51,254 bases of DNA from a virus. Position 1 is the stretch's first letter; the number at the start of each line of letters is the position of its first letter. Location of the stretch: IMG/VR virus record IMGVR_UViG_3300050821_004076, positions 1-51,254 of that record; one strand, given 5' to 3'. A program made the translations under genes and the position numbers. A model generated the notes under the pieces. It was not told the DNA's origin. It saw only the letters and a program-made list of their open reading frames with translations, and did not search any database. Shown in pieces: positions 8,095 through 18,029 of this stretch.

Positions 8095-9252
8095 ATGGCA
8101 CTCGAAACAATCGCTTACGGAATCGGCAAGGACGCAACACCGCCTGAAGTTGAAGCAGAACGCCGCATCGCCAACTCAACCGCAGACCTGGCCCGCGGGA
8201 TCAAGAACGACCAGGTTGAGCGCGTTGTTTACGGCGAGAGGACTGTAGAGGTCCCCACCATCGACCACCGCGCCCTCGGCCGTCCCACCGATCCTCAGTA
8301 CGAGCGCAACAAGGCCTCAGTGGTCACCCGGCTCAAAGCGATTGGCGTTTCGACAGCCACGGTATTTAATTTCCTGCCGTGGATCCTGCGGTCTGATTCC
8401 CTTCTCGGACCGTCCAAAGTGGCGCGCATCATGCCGCCGAAGGACTCCGAGGATTACGGCGTTTACGTGTTCGACGCTCCGTACATCGAGCCGGGCCGCC
8501 GTGGGGCTGATTCTCCGTTGCTGGCTACCGAGTGGCATCCGATCCAGATGGCGCAAGAGTTCTCGAAGATCAACGTCGGGGTATTCAGCTTCATGGGTAT
8601 CCCGCAGGACGCAAAGAATCCCGATTGGCTAAACCGCAAGAGTACCGAGGAGCAGCACGGCGGCCTGACCTACGGCGCCGCCATGGAGCTCGCCAGCCAA
8701 GCTGCTATTCGCTGGATGCAGGAACAGTTGCGCCACGGGAATGAAAGACACCAGTTGAATCTCCCGACAACGCTCCCACAGAAGGCATCCGCGCGCCGTC
8801 TTTACCACTTGGGCGCGATCGAGGCTCTTCCGCTCTGGGTCGAAATCCAGCGGGACGTGATGATTAAGATCACGAAATGCCCGAACTGCCAGAAGCCCTG
8901 TGAGCCGGGAGCTGCGTCTTGCACCACTCCGAACTGTGCCTACATCATTAATCCGCGTAAGGCATTCGAGATTGGCGCCATTGCCGAGGACCATCTGTCG
9001 CTGGAGCGCCTGACGCGCGCCGAGGTCACGGAGATGGGCATCTCTGATTACGTGGCTGAGACGATCGACGAGAAGAAGTTCCGAGTGGAGATAAAAGGGA
9101 TGAAGCCGATCAGCATCGCGGCGATGCGCTTGCTGGATGCGGACGACCAGGTCAAGGCAAATCAGCGCCGTGAGGACCTGCTGGCGGCCATGAAGGCGTT
9201 CAAAGAGGGAATGATGGGAGCCAATCCGGTCCCTGCGGAAGAATCAAAGTAG
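8095..9252 (+). CDS. Structural-module protein with a zinc-ribbon insert
   Basis: A 385-residue soluble protein with an AGGAG ribosome site upstream of ATG 8095. The body is mixed alpha/beta with a conserved-looking central part (residues 75-200). A four-cysteine ribbon at about 261-281, CPNCQKPC then CTTPNC, should bind zinc. The C-terminal 90 residues are highly charged and helical. No family was recognised with confidence. Its place between capsid-proximal genes and the connector-like gene at 9994 suggests a virion or assembly protein. Copy 2 of the HNH-AP2 nuclease has inserted directly behind it. Confidence 0.7.
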   Translation: MALETIAYGIGKDATPPEVEAERRIANSTADLARGIKNDQVERVVYGERTVEVPTIDHRALGRPTDPQYERNKASVVTRLKAIGVSTATVFNFLPWILRSDSLLGPSKVARIMPPKDSEDYGVYVFDAPYIEPGRRGADSPLLATEWHPIQMAQEFSKINVGVFSFMGIPQDAKNPDWLNRKSTEEQHGGLTYGAAMELASQAAIRWMQEQLRHGNERHQLNLPTTLPQKASARRLYHLGAIEALPLWVEIQRDVMIKITKCPNCQKPCEPGAASCTTPNCAYIINPRKAFEIGAIAEDHLSLERLTRAEVTEMGISDYVAETIDEKKFRVEIKGMKPISIAAMRLLDADDQVKANQRREDLLAAMKAFKEGMMGANPVPAEESK

Positions 9253-9258
9253 GCTAGA

Positions 9259-9324
9259 ATGGGGTTGTGGGCGTCTCACCGCCCGCACATCTCACGCTTA
9301 TCGGAGCGGAAATGCCAACCCCAT
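9259..9324 (+). promoter_or_regulatory. Start-enclosing RNA hairpin of HNH-AP2 copy 2
   Basis: ATGGGGTTG (9259-9267) is perfectly complementary to CAACCCCAT (9316-9324), which forms codons 2-5 of the nuclease. The 48-base loop holds a second GC-rich hairpin (GGGCG with CGCCC), the GGAG ribosome site and the ATG. The bases differ from copies 1 and 3 but pairing is kept, which supports a selected structure. Confidence 0.7.
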
Positions 9325-9977
9325 CTCTTGAAACTATACCCCTTGGACTCTGCCAGTGCGGATGCGGCGGACAAACCAAAATTTCGACACAAAACGATCC
9401 GAAGCGCGGTTACGTCAAAGGACGTCCTCAGCGTCTTTTGCCTGGCCACAATATGGTCCGGCCTGTAGTCGATTTCAGCGACGCCCTTCCATTCAAAATC
9501 GATGGCGACTATTGCAAGTTGATCCCTTTGACTAAAGGGCACTACCACGTAGTCGATGCATCGCGATACGAAGATGTGAAGAGATTCAGGTGGTTCATAA
9601 ACAAGGGCAACAGGAGCAAAAACGCTTATGCGAGGAACTCCCGTATCGGATTGATGCACCGATACTTGCTCGGCTTGACGAAAGACGATCCCCGCACGGG
9701 CGATCACCGTGATCCATCGCGCACCTGGGACAACCGTATTAGGAACCTACGACTTGCGGATGAGTCTGAGCAGAAATACAACATCGGGATTCGAAGCAAC
9801 AATACGACTGGATACAAAGGAGTCGTCTGGGAAAAGAGGCGCAAGCACTATTTTGCCCAGATCAGGACTAGAGGCAAAAACCGATATCTGGGACATGACG
9901 CCGATCCTGCGGTCTGTGCGGAAATGTATCGCGTGGCGGCAGAGAAAGACCACGGTGAATTTGCCAGAACTTCCTGA
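9312..9977 (+). CDS. HNH-AP2 homing-type endonuclease, copy 2
   Basis: A 221-residue nuclease, the same length as copy 1 and aligned to it without gaps. Shared elements are the N-terminal CQCGCG cluster, FKIDGDYCKL, LMHRYLLGL with H116, GDHRDPSRTWDN with DH at 131-132 and N141, and an AP2-type domain from about residue 165. The role is self-spreading DNA cleavage in a free-standing homing gene. It lies in the same direction as the virion genes, between the zinc-ribbon protein and the connector-like gene. The start at ATG 9312 is set by GGAG six bases upstream; a GTG at 9267 would lie inside the hairpin stem. Base composition is slightly richer in A than in the neighbours, as expected for a mobile gene. 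Confidence 0.92.
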   Translation: MPTPSLETIPLGLCQCGCGGQTKISTQNDPKRGYVKGRPQRLLPGHNMVRPVVDFSDALPFKIDGDYCKLIPLTKGHYHVVDASRYEDVKRFRWFINKGNRSKNAYARNSRIGLMHRYLLGLTKDDPRTGDHRDPSRTWDNRIRNLRLADESEQKYNIGIRSNNTTGYKGVVWEKRRKHYFAQIRTRGKNRYLGHDADPAVCAEMYRVAAEKDHGEFARTS

Positions 9978-9993
9978 GTGATACGCTCAACTC

Positions 9994-10722
9994 ATGGCTA
10001 TCCTGACCCTCGGTGGCGTGACCAAACGTTGCGCCGCTTTACTCGACGATCCCGGACAGCGGCGTTTTTCCTCCGCCTACCTCGCCCCCTACATTGACCA
10101 AGAGAATGAGTCACTTGAGATATACCTTGAGCGCCTCGGCGTCCTGCAACAGGAATCGATAGCCATATTCAACTGGCCGGCAGCGACCAATACCAACAAC
10201 GGCGCCACCAATCCCCCATTCGATCTGACTCCCGCGTTTGCGGCAGGACAACCACTTCAATGGTTCCTGCGGCCGCGGTACGTGGAATGGAAGGTCCAGG
10301 GACAGCCGGACACCAACTACGACGAAGCCGACATGGTGGACAAGATCGATGACGTGCAGATCGGGAATCTTGGCTGCCAGCAATACAAGTGGAGCGGGGC
10401 GACTCTCTACCTGACTCCCAGCTTCACTCCTGTCACCCTCCGAATCACGTTCTTTGCGCTGGCCAACGACCTGTACGACCCGGCCCAGCCCGTCATGCGC
10501 GGGATTGGGAACCTGCTGGCGCTTCAGGCGGCTACGTTCGTGTGTAGCCTGAACAATCAAATGGGAAAATTAGGAGAAAAATTAGAAAAGAACCTCAGCC
10601 GCGACAAGCAGAATTTCACCAACCTGATCCAGATGGCTAATCAGGCTCAAAATATCTTCCCGAGGTCAACCAAGCGGGGAGTGGCAGTTCAGATCAGTGC
10701 GGGCAATGTGCCCTATTCTTGA
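9994..10722 (+). CDS. Head-tail connector or adaptor candidate
   Basis: A 242-residue protein. The N-terminal third is helical (VTKRCAALLDDP, then a long helix to about residue 50), the middle is beta-rich, and the C-terminal third is helical and charged. This layout resembles the small adaptor proteins that ring the portal in podoviruses, and the position after the capsid genes and before the long tail proteins fits. No catalytic motif is visible. A short stretch near 10560-10595 is unusually A-rich compared with the neighbourhood. No ribosome site precedes ATG 9994. The function is inferred from layout only. Confidence 0.6.
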   Translation: MAILTLGGVTKRCAALLDDPGQRRFSSAYLAPYIDQENESLEIYLERLGVLQQESIAIFNWPAATNTNNGATNPPFDLTPAFAAGQPLQWFLRPRYVEWKVQGQPDTNYDEADMVDKIDDVQIGNLGCQQYKWSGATLYLTPSFTPVTLRITFFALANDLYDPAQPVMRGIGNLLALQAATFVCSLNNQMGKLGEKLEKNLSRDKQNFTNLIQMANQAQNIFPRSTKRGVAVQISAGNVPYS

Positions 10723-10729
10723 GATGTTG

Positions 10730-10735
10730 TACTCT
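10730..10735 (+). promoter_or_regulatory. Candidate -10 box TACTCT
   Basis: TTG-TACTCT lies 40 bases before the ATG of the gene at 10776, matching the boxes at 1573 and 21659. No -35 box is visible. Confidence 0.3.
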
Positions 10736-10775
10736 TCCTACGTTCGGGACGCCACGCCGAACCAAGGAGAACCCC

Positions 10776-12026
10776 ATGTCGCTTGCCCTCACCACGCAAA
10801 ACGTCCACCACAACCTTAGAAGCAAGCAGCTTTACATCAAGGCTCAGGCATCCGGCCTCTATGTTCCCGGCGGCGACACGGTTGATCTCACGAAAGTTAC
10901 CGCTGCGCTAGGCATGAGTGATGCGACCGTTGGCTATCCAGGCGTGATTAGCAACTTCTCCGTTGTCAGCGCGCCTCCTGGTTTCTCAGGGCTACTCATC
11001 AAAGGCGCGACACTGCCGACCTGGTTAATGCAGGTCTTCGAGACGGCTGCTGCTGAACCGGACGGGGTCCCGCTGGGACTGGGAACGCTCTCGGCAGCGG
11101 CAACCAACTCGACCTATACCGCTACAGGACTCCTTACCGTCCTGACGGCCACGCCTCCCCCCCTCGGATCGTTCATCGTCCATTCGAACGGAGCTTCGGC
11201 CAAAGGCATCTTCTTCAACGGGATTCCCGTTCAGGTAGCATCCGTCGTGGCCGGCGTCTCCTACACCTGCAATTTTGGTCAGGGACTGGCTCTGGCCTAC
11301 GCATCGGCCGCCGACACTCTCAAGTGGCAAGTCATTCAGGCGTCTCCCACCAATCTCCTGCAGGTCGTCACCAGCGCGGCTCCGATCACTGGAGTCCTGG
11401 CGACGGCGAATCTCTTGACCGTCACCCAAGCCAACACCTACGCCGTAGGCCAGTTCCTGTACCTTGGCGGGACATTCAAGACAGCCAGTCTGTATTGCTC
11501 CGGAGCGATTGTCCAAGTTGCGTCTGCATCTGCAACCGGGTGGACTGCAAACTGGCAGGGAACCATCATCGCGCAGACCTCGGCAGAAGTGGCAACGTCT
11601 GGACTCTTGGTGACCAATGGCGGCGCTCCTGTTGCGGCTTACCCCTACGCTGCGGCCCCGTATGCTCCCATCACGAACTCGCTTGCTGTGGCCGCCGACG
11701 CGACCCACGCAGGACTCTTCACCCTTACAGCGGCTCAGGCTTACCAGCCTGGCATGTTGGCTGTCGTGCAGGGACTCGGCGTCAACACCTCGGCCAACGG
11801 GTCGATCGGGACCGTGATATCGACAGGACTCACCCAGGCCCTGATCAAGATGAACGGCTGGACCGTGATCGAGAACACCCAGGCTGAGACGGCTGGCTAC
11901 GCATCGGTGCTGGTAACAGGTGCGGCGGCAAGCGGAACGGGAGAACTACCGGCTCAGGCTTATCCCGCCGGCGCGATAGCTGCTCCGTTTGTATTCATGG
12001 TGGAAGGCCCCAAAGGGAGGATCTAG
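10776..12026 (+). CDS. Virion structural protein, repetitive beta type (416 aa)
   Basis: Start ATG 10776 follows AAGGAG by five bases. The product is Ala/Gly/Thr/Val-rich, with short beta repeats (for example TGVLATANLLTVTQ and GLFTLTAAQAYQPGMLAVV) and almost no charged residues in the middle. This is typical of phage tail or capsid decoration proteins. There is no signal peptide, unlike the fibre genes downstream. It stands between the connector-like gene and the 921-residue tail protein, so a tail tube, collar or decoration role is plausible. I do not recognise a specific family. A TACTCT box 40 bases upstream may give it its own promoter. Confidence 0.7.
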   Translation: MSLALTTQNVHHNLRSKQLYIKAQASGLYVPGGDTVDLTKVTAALGMSDATVGYPGVISNFSVVSAPPGFSGLLIKGATLPTWLMQVFETAAAEPDGVPLGLGTLSAAATNSTYTATGLLTVLTATPPPLGSFIVHSNGASAKGIFFNGIPVQVASVVAGVSYTCNFGQGLALAYASAADTLKWQVIQASPTNLLQVVTSAAPITGVLATANLLTVTQANTYAVGQFLYLGGTFKTASLYCSGAIVQVASASATGWTANWQGTIIAQTSAEVATSGLLVTNGGAPVAAYPYAAAPYAPITNSLAVAADATHAGLFTLTAAQAYQPGMLAVVQGLGVNTSANGSIGTVISTGLTQALIKMNGWTVIENTQAETAGYASVLVTGAAASGTGELPAQAYPAGAIAAPFVFMVEGPKGRI

Positions 12027-12052
12027 CCCTTAGCGGAAGCGAGGGTTAGACA

Positions 12053-14818
12053 TTGAACTTTGAAGGCGCAAAGCCGATAAACATCCCAAGATACGGGAGT
12101 TCTTGTAGTTGGGATGATGAAGTCCAGCTTCCGCTTGGCCTAGCTCGAATCGCTCAGAACGTGCGCTATACGGCTCAGTCCGTAGGCACACGTTTTGGGC
12201 ATTCGATGCAGCTCCAGATGGGAGTGCCGAATGACTCTCTGACAGCGGGAGGGTTGCTCCGGTACCTGGCTGCCCAACCGGGAACACTGAATCTCCAAGC
12301 TCTTGAGACCATCCTCGTATTCGCCTACGGAGCTTCTTCAGGCTCCATCTGGTCCTGTCCTCCGTTCATTCAGGCGGCAAAGGTCCTGTTAAACACGGCA
12401 GGATTCACGAACAATTCCGGCATTACGGTCCCGCTTGGTCTCAATCCCACAATCCACCAGGCGTTCAACAACATGCTGATCGCGCTGACTGACCTGCTTC
12501 TCCCGCAGGGCCCAGTACTGCTCTACAACTCTTCAGACTCGACTTTGTATCCCGCCTCAGACCTGCCGTTTGCGGCTGCGTGGAATCCAGGCACCTACTA
12601 CCGCGTCGGCCAGTTTGTCAGTCCGTCAACGTTCCAGACCTTTGGGCAGACCGATGGGCAGGGCGCGTGGGTTGAGCAGAGGACAGGATTCGTCTACCGC
12701 TGTACGACGGCTGGGACCAGCGGGACCTACGCCAACAACGGCAATCCTGTGTGGCCCGTCTCGATCGAGGGAACCGTCGTTGACGGCGGAGTGACGTGGA
12801 CCGAAGAGACCCCGGTGTTCATCTCCGGGCTTCCCGGTCCACCACGGCCGCTCGAGGGTCCTGCCTTCCCCAATGGAGGCTCTGTTCTCATCCCGGGGTC
12901 TACGGCCTATTTCGTACTCACGGCCGTTAACTCGATTGGCGAAAGCACGAACCAGCTCACCGATCTGACAGGTGCCATCGACCCCAACAAGGTCCTGATC
13001 TACAAGAACAACCAGGTCGGCAACGAGCAGGTTGACGTCGTTACTCCTGCGATCATTCCGCCCTACCTGGCCACCACAGGACCCTTGGGCGGGACCTATG
13101 GCCAGACCGGTTATAACCTCTACGCCTTCATCGACCAGACTTCTACGGCGACGCCGGCCGAGATTGTGGATCCGACGTTCTACGCCAAGGTGAACGTCGC
13201 TCCACTGGCTCCCAACACGGCCACGACGATTACAGCGTTTCCGACAGGACCCCAGTTGCCCCAGGTATCGACGGCGGCCACCACGGCGACCGTCGGGAAC
13301 GTGGATACGGGGCTCCGGTACCTGTCGATCTTCGGACAGACCAACTCGATGTACCAGACGGGATTCTCAAACTCCGGGGTTTTCCCGCTGTACGTCACTC
13401 AGTCTGGATGGCCCGTTCAGGCCTTGAGACTTCCCATCGGCCCGTACAACTGGAACTCGCGCATCGTGGCGTCGACGGTTGCGGGCGCCAGCGCGGCCGG
13501 ACCTTTCACGTGGATTTCCCAGGCCGACATCGAATCCCCGGGCTTCAACCAGCCCAACGTGTCGATCACCGCGACCATAGTCGAGGACAACGTCACCACG
13601 ACGGCGCTGTTCAACTTCACAGACTCGTACCTGCCCGGCGCGTCCAACGTCACGAATTACTTCAACAAGATTCAACTCCCGCCCTCGGTGGACGCCTATT
13701 TCGCCAAGACGCTGCAGCGCGCGGTTTACACCGGAGCGGTCGGCTACCAGAGCGGCCACCTGTTCTCGGACATCACCGACATCGAGACGGCGCGGGTGCC
13801 AGGCGGCAACTTTCAAGTGTCCGAAAACGATGGCGACAGGACCGTCTGCTACCGGGAGATTCGCGGAATCGGCTACAGCTTCAAGGAAAACTCGGGCTTT
13901 GAAGTGGTAAACAACAACGGCGACCCATCGACCTGGACCCCTCGGCAGGCCTGGGCGGGCAACGGGCCGGTCGGAGCGGGCGCGATCGATATCGCCGGGC
14001 AGGATGACTCAGAGTTCGCTATCTGGGCGCACAGGAGCGGCCTCTACCTCTTTGCCGGCCAGCATCCGCAGCTCATCAGCCGGGAGCAGGAGACGGCGTG
14101 GAACACGATCAACTGGGACTACGGCCACATCATCAAGGTGCGCATCGATCAGGTCCGGCGGCTGGTTTACATCCTGGCCCCGATAAACGGATCAACGACG
14201 ATCAATGCGCGTTTCGTCATGAACTACTACTTCGGTACTGGCGATCCGGTGGTCTTTGTCCAGCGGCGAGGGATTTTGGTCCCCAATGTGGAGGGGCGGA
14301 AATGGTCGCAGGATCCCCTGACCTTTAACGACGCTGTCTACATCCCGCAGAAGTCAAAGAGCGCGGTCCAGACAGTCGGCGTCAACGTGGAGAACCAGAT
14401 GCTTTTCTTCTCCTCCGACGGGAGCATCAAGAACGCAGTCGATAACCAGTACTTCGACGAGGACTACGCCGGGAATCCCGTCGGTTACACCGATGGCTGG
14501 ATTGGAGTTCTCGGGTCCAGTCCCTCGATGATGTTCACCAAACTGGTCGGCGCGCGGATGTGGGGAACAGGAAACGGGCTCTGGCAGATCACCGCCTATG
14601 ACGACAACAACAATCCCTACACCTTGAGTACGCTACTCTCTCCATGCCCACTCACGCCGGGACAGAGAAGCAGATTTGACGTCCCGATGCCCTTTCAGGG
14701 GATAACCTCGATGCGTTGGGCGGTTGGGATGTCGAACGGCGGGCTGGTTGGGAATTGGTGGATGGTGTTCAAGTCGGACCTCATGGTCTTCGATCAGTGG
14801 CCCGGTTTGCCGGGATAG
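12053..14818 (+). CDS. Large tail or packaging-stabilisation protein (921 aa)
   Basis: A 921-residue beta-rich protein that begins at TTG 12053 behind GAGGGTTAGACA; no ATG is available before residue 51. The start region has the pattern of proteins that open with a conserved Gly-Leu-Ala-Arg-x-x-Gln-Asn motif and a TRFG element (residues 27-50). Such starts occur in beta-propeller tail hub or DNA-stabilisation proteins such as P22 gp10. Many Asn/Gly/Thr loops and repeated strands fit a large propeller or hub. It lies after the connector-like gene and before the fibre genes. The stop (14816-14818) is 11 bases before the next start. The tail hub assignment is inference. Confidence 0.65.
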   Translation: MNFEGAKPINIPRYGSSCSWDDEVQLPLGLARIAQNVRYTAQSVGTRFGHSMQLQMGVPNDSLTAGGLLRYLAAQPGTLNLQALETILVFAYGASSGSIWSCPPFIQAAKVLLNTAGFTNNSGITVPLGLNPTIHQAFNNMLIALTDLLLPQGPVLLYNSSDSTLYPASDLPFAAAWNPGTYYRVGQFVSPSTFQTFGQTDGQGAWVEQRTGFVYRCTTAGTSGTYANNGNPVWPVSIEGTVVDGGVTWTEETPVFISGLPGPPRPLEGPAFPNGGSVLIPGSTAYFVLTAVNSIGESTNQLTDLTGAIDPNKVLIYKNNQVGNEQVDVVTPAIIPPYLATTGPLGGTYGQTGYNLYAFIDQTSTATPAEIVDPTFYAKVNVAPLAPNTATTITAFPTGPQLPQVSTAATTATVGNVDTGLRYLSIFGQTNSMYQTGFSNSGVFPLYVTQSGWPVQALRLPIGPYNWNSRIVASTVAGASAAGPFTWISQADIESPGFNQPNVSITATIVEDNVTTTALFNFTDSYLPGASNVTNYFNKIQLPPSVDAYFAKTLQRAVYTGAVGYQSGHLFSDITDIETARVPGGNFQVSENDGDRTVCYREIRGIGYSFKENSGFEVVNNNGDPSTWTPRQAWAGNGPVGAGAIDIAGQDDSEFAIWAHRSGLYLFAGQHPQLISREQETAWNTINWDYGHIIKVRIDQVRRLVYILAPINGSTTINARFVMNYYFGTGDPVVFVQRRGILVPNVEGRKWSQDPLTFNDAVYIPQKSKSAVQTVGVNVENQMLFFSSDGSIKNAVDNQYFDEDYAGNPVGYTDGWIGVLGSSPSMMFTKLVGARMWGTGNGLWQITAYDDNNNPYTLSTLLSPCPLTPGQRSRFDVPMPFQGITSMRWAVGMSNGGLVGNWWMVFKSDLMVFDQWPGLPG

Positions 14819-14829
14819 GGTGGTTTCCT

Positions 14830-17800
14830 TTGAAGAGATTTTGGCTAATAGTCTTGGTCGTGGCTCTTGCGGTTCCTTCCTGCTTTGCGCAGATCAACAA
14901 TGTGACGGTGACGGGGACGGTGACCGATGCTTCAGGCAACCCCTTCGCATACGCCAACCTGACTGCCACGTTGGTCGATTCCGAAGGGAACCCCGTATAC
15001 AGCGCCAAATTGGTTGACGGATCGATCTTCAGGGGATCTCCGGCCAGGGCAACACTGAGTTCTTCGGGCGCATTTTCCATCTCTCTTCCAACACGGTCCA
15101 GCTTCAGCACTCCCCAAGGAGCGCAATGGAACTTTACGACCACTGCTCCTCAAAATCCTGCCATCATCCTGTTCGCTCCTGCGTGGACCATCTCCTACAC
15201 GGTTCCGATAACTCAAAGCGTCGACATCAGCGCCGGCATGCATGCCTTGGCGCAACCGATCAGTTTCCTCAACATGCAAACAGGGCAGGCCACGTTTGCA
15301 GGAATTCTCGGGAACTATCTTCCTTTGGCCGGAGGGTCATTAATAGGGCCTCTTACGCTTTCAGGTGATCCTGTTGCGAATCTCATGCCAGCGACCAAGC
15401 AATATGTGGATCCGGCGTTCAGCGGTTCAGCTAACGATTCGACGGCAAGGACAACTGCCAATAATGCGCTTCCTCTGGCCGGCGGGACCATGACCGGCCC
15501 GGTCGCCCTTTCTAGCGACACCCCTTCAGGATCGCAAGGCGCCAGCGCCAACGCCGCAGTAACCACCTATAGCGTTCTCGCGTATGGGGCAAAGGGAGAT
15601 TGGCAGCAGGGCGGGTGCCTTGCATCAGTGGCAAGCGGTAGCTCAATTATCACGATTGGATGCGATACCTTTGCGGGAAACTCTACCGATGTGGGGAAGT
15701 GGGTAGTATTCGACTTCTACCAATCCGGCCTTGATCCATTCGCAACAACCCCATCGGCCGCTCAGATTACCGGATTCATTGATAAGCGCCACGCGACAAT
15801 GAGCCGCACCGCCGTAGTGAATGAGAATGTTGCGATTGCGTGGGGTACGGATAGCACGATTGGATTCAACGCGTGCTCGGTGGCGGTTAAGCTTTCCGCA
15901 AATGCAGGCGGGACATGCACCATCCCCGCGGGTCACTACCTCTTTGGATCATCTCCGTTTTACGCTCTCGTCGGTGCCCGAGACGATGGAACCTACGACC
16001 AGCCCGGTGGATTCGTAACAGCAGCCAACGTAACGCAGCAGATATCGGGAGGGTCGGTCACCGGTTATACAATCGTGAGCGGAGGGCTGGGGTACACGCC
16101 CAATTCTTCAATCCCGATGGCCTTTAGCGGAGGATCGTGCATTGCCGGAAATAGTTGCGGTGAGACTTATGCGCTGGCCAATACTAATGCCAGTGGGACC
16201 GTCACGAGCATCACGCGCCTTGGGGATAATTACAACCTCGCAAGCGCTCAGACCGTGACAGTCAACCCACTCGGAGGCGACGGTGCTTCTGTGACAGCCA
16301 ACATGTCAGGCGGGGCGATTAGCACATTTACGATCAATTCTGGTGGAGGCGGATATCCTGTCAGTAACGCGACGGCGATCACCTGGTATGGAATCGGAGG
16401 GGGGTGCACTCAGGCTGGCGGGTTTGCGGCAGGAACGGTCCCTACGGTAGCCAATGGAACTGCCGCAACAAACTCCTCTGGCGCGATATCCGGACTTACC
16501 ATTACTAACAATGCCTCTGGCTGCTCCTCTTCCCCTACTATCGTTTTCGGTGACTTTGGTGCTTGCAATTCGGCGGCGAGTTCAGTCAGCCCAGTGTGGG
16601 TACAATGTACTAATCTCGCGCCTCTTCAGCCGACCAAGATTCCCGTCCAGGTGCAGTTGAACTTGGGCGTTAACTTCATCGGTGATCGCGGAGGGTACAC
16701 GAACGCCATTACTCTAGAGTCAGTATGGAGCGGACTGGCGCAGGATATTGACACGAACGAGCCTTATCCCATGGCTGGTTTTATTCAGTCGATGGAACTC
16801 GGGAACTTCACCTGCGGCAATACTATGTTCACCTGCCTTGTCGGGCAGAGCAATCTGAACTACACAAACTGGCATGACATTGTTGGCAACAACGGAATAT
16901 TCATCCTCTCGAACTCCGCTGATATCGGCACCCAGTTCTCAAACTTGAGTTGCAACAGCATTGTATGTTTCGTGAATGGTGGATGGTGGACGGAGAGAGA
17001 TGACTTTCCTCGCGGAGGCGGAGGATTCTTCGACGCTCAGAGCATGACAAATACAATTTGGAGACCCGCACAATATGGCGGCGTGGGGAGCAAATCGCAG
17101 AAGTTTGACGATTACTTCGCAAATGTGTTCTGGCACCCCGAATTCGACGCCTACACCACGGTGATGCCAGAGACGTGCAAGTTCCCTCAGTCTCCTAATC
17201 AAAGGCACACTGGACCAAGCATGAATGGAGGAACAGGGGCGGATAATATGTGCTATCCGGGTGTAGCGTCGTTCGGGATTGAGATTCTAACTCGCCAATC
17301 CAGATCAACCGGAAACCCATCCATAAACAACTTCGCATGCAAGGTGATTTCGCGTGAGTGCTTCTACGGGAGCATAGGGGCTGCGGTTATAACAGGTGCG
17401 AATGCCGAGGCGCAAAACCCGATTACAGGCACCAACGACCCCTACCGAAACGCGACTACATTGGAGGGAATGTTCAAGTTTTCCGACTGCTCGTCTTCAT
17501 TCGGAGGATACGCCTATATCAATGGAATAAGTTACTCAGGAGGCGTGGTAAACAGGACTCTCTATTCAATCAACTCCACCACAAACGACCCGGTATGTAC
17601 GTCATGGACCGATATGACAAACTTCAGCGCCACGCACCCGCAGCCTTATCAAAACGCGAATCTGCAAAGCACTTGGAATGTTCCACAGGGGATGGCTATA
17701 CAGGTCAGCACTAACTCGAACACGACGCAGCCGGTACAGTTCTTCAATTACAACTCATCGGGATCTCCAAACGTCCATACGGTCGATCTACAGGTCATAC

Positions 17801-18021
17801 CAGGAGGTTTACAGGTCAAGACAAACGGAACGACGGGCGGGACGCTAACAGATACTCTAGACGTGACGACAACAGGTGTCGCTTCGCAAGTTCCCGTAAC
17901 CGTGGCTCCCGAATCAGGGCAAGCAACATTCCTCGCATGTTATGTCACCGGCGGAAAATTCGGTCATTGCGCAACGCCACCATCAGGAACTCCGCCAACA
18001 TGCGGGTGCACCAGTCCATAA
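14830..18021 (+). CDS. Tail fibre or spike with signal peptide and beta-helix
   Basis: A 1063-residue protein starting at TTG 14830 directly behind the previous stop. The first 21 residues form a signal peptide with a long Leu/Val core, ending CFA-Q. Next comes a carboxypeptidase-regulatory-like beta domain (residues 22-110). Two fibre repeats with the LPLAGG motif follow near 160 and 216. A pectate-lyase-type beta-helix entry, YSVLAYGAKGD, lies near 247. A long region of GxGY-type beta turns continues to about 600, and the C-terminus is Cys-rich. Spikes of this build recognise or degrade surface polysaccharide. The signal peptide is unusual for a tail protein. An upstream in-frame start at 14716 would lie inside the previous gene. 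Confidence 0.75.
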   Translation: MKRFWLIVLVVALAVPSCFAQINNVTVTGTVTDASGNPFAYANLTATLVDSEGNPVYSAKLVDGSIFRGSPARATLSSSGAFSISLPTRSSFSTPQGAQWNFTTTAPQNPAIILFAPAWTISYTVPITQSVDISAGMHALAQPISFLNMQTGQATFAGILGNYLPLAGGSLIGPLTLSGDPVANLMPATKQYVDPAFSGSANDSTARTTANNALPLAGGTMTGPVALSSDTPSGSQGASANAAVTTYSVLAYGAKGDWQQGGCLASVASGSSIITIGCDTFAGNSTDVGKWVVFDFYQSGLDPFATTPSAAQITGFIDKRHATMSRTAVVNENVAIAWGTDSTIGFNACSVAVKLSANAGGTCTIPAGHYLFGSSPFYALVGARDDGTYDQPGGFVTAANVTQQISGGSVTGYTIVSGGLGYTPNSSIPMAFSGGSCIAGNSCGETYALANTNASGTVTSITRLGDNYNLASAQTVTVNPLGGDGASVTANMSGGAISTFTINSGGGGYPVSNATAITWYGIGGGCTQAGGFAAGTVPTVANGTAATNSSGAISGLTITNNASGCSSSPTIVFGDFGACNSAASSVSPVWVQCTNLAPLQPTKIPVQVQLNLGVNFIGDRGGYTNAITLESVWSGLAQDIDTNEPYPMAGFIQSMELGNFTCGNTMFTCLVGQSNLNYTNWHDIVGNNGIFILSNSADIGTQFSNLSCNSIVCFVNGGWWTERDDFPRGGGGFFDAQSMTNTIWRPAQYGGVGSKSQKFDDYFANVFWHPEFDAYTTVMPETCKFPQSPNQRHTGPSMNGGTGADNMCYPGVASFGIEILTRQSRSTGNPSINNFACKVISRECFYGSIGAAVITGANAEAQNPITGTNDPYRNATTLEGMFKFSDCSSSFGGYAYINGISYSGGVVNRTLYSINSTTNDPVCTSWTDMTNFSATHPQPYQNANLQSTWNVPQGMAIQVSTNSNTTQPVQFFNYNSSGSPNVHTVDLQVIPGGLQVKTNGTTGGTLTDTLDVTTTGVASQVPVTVAPESGQATFLACYVTGGKFGHCATPPSGTPPTCGCTSP

Positions 18022-18029
18022 GGAGAGTT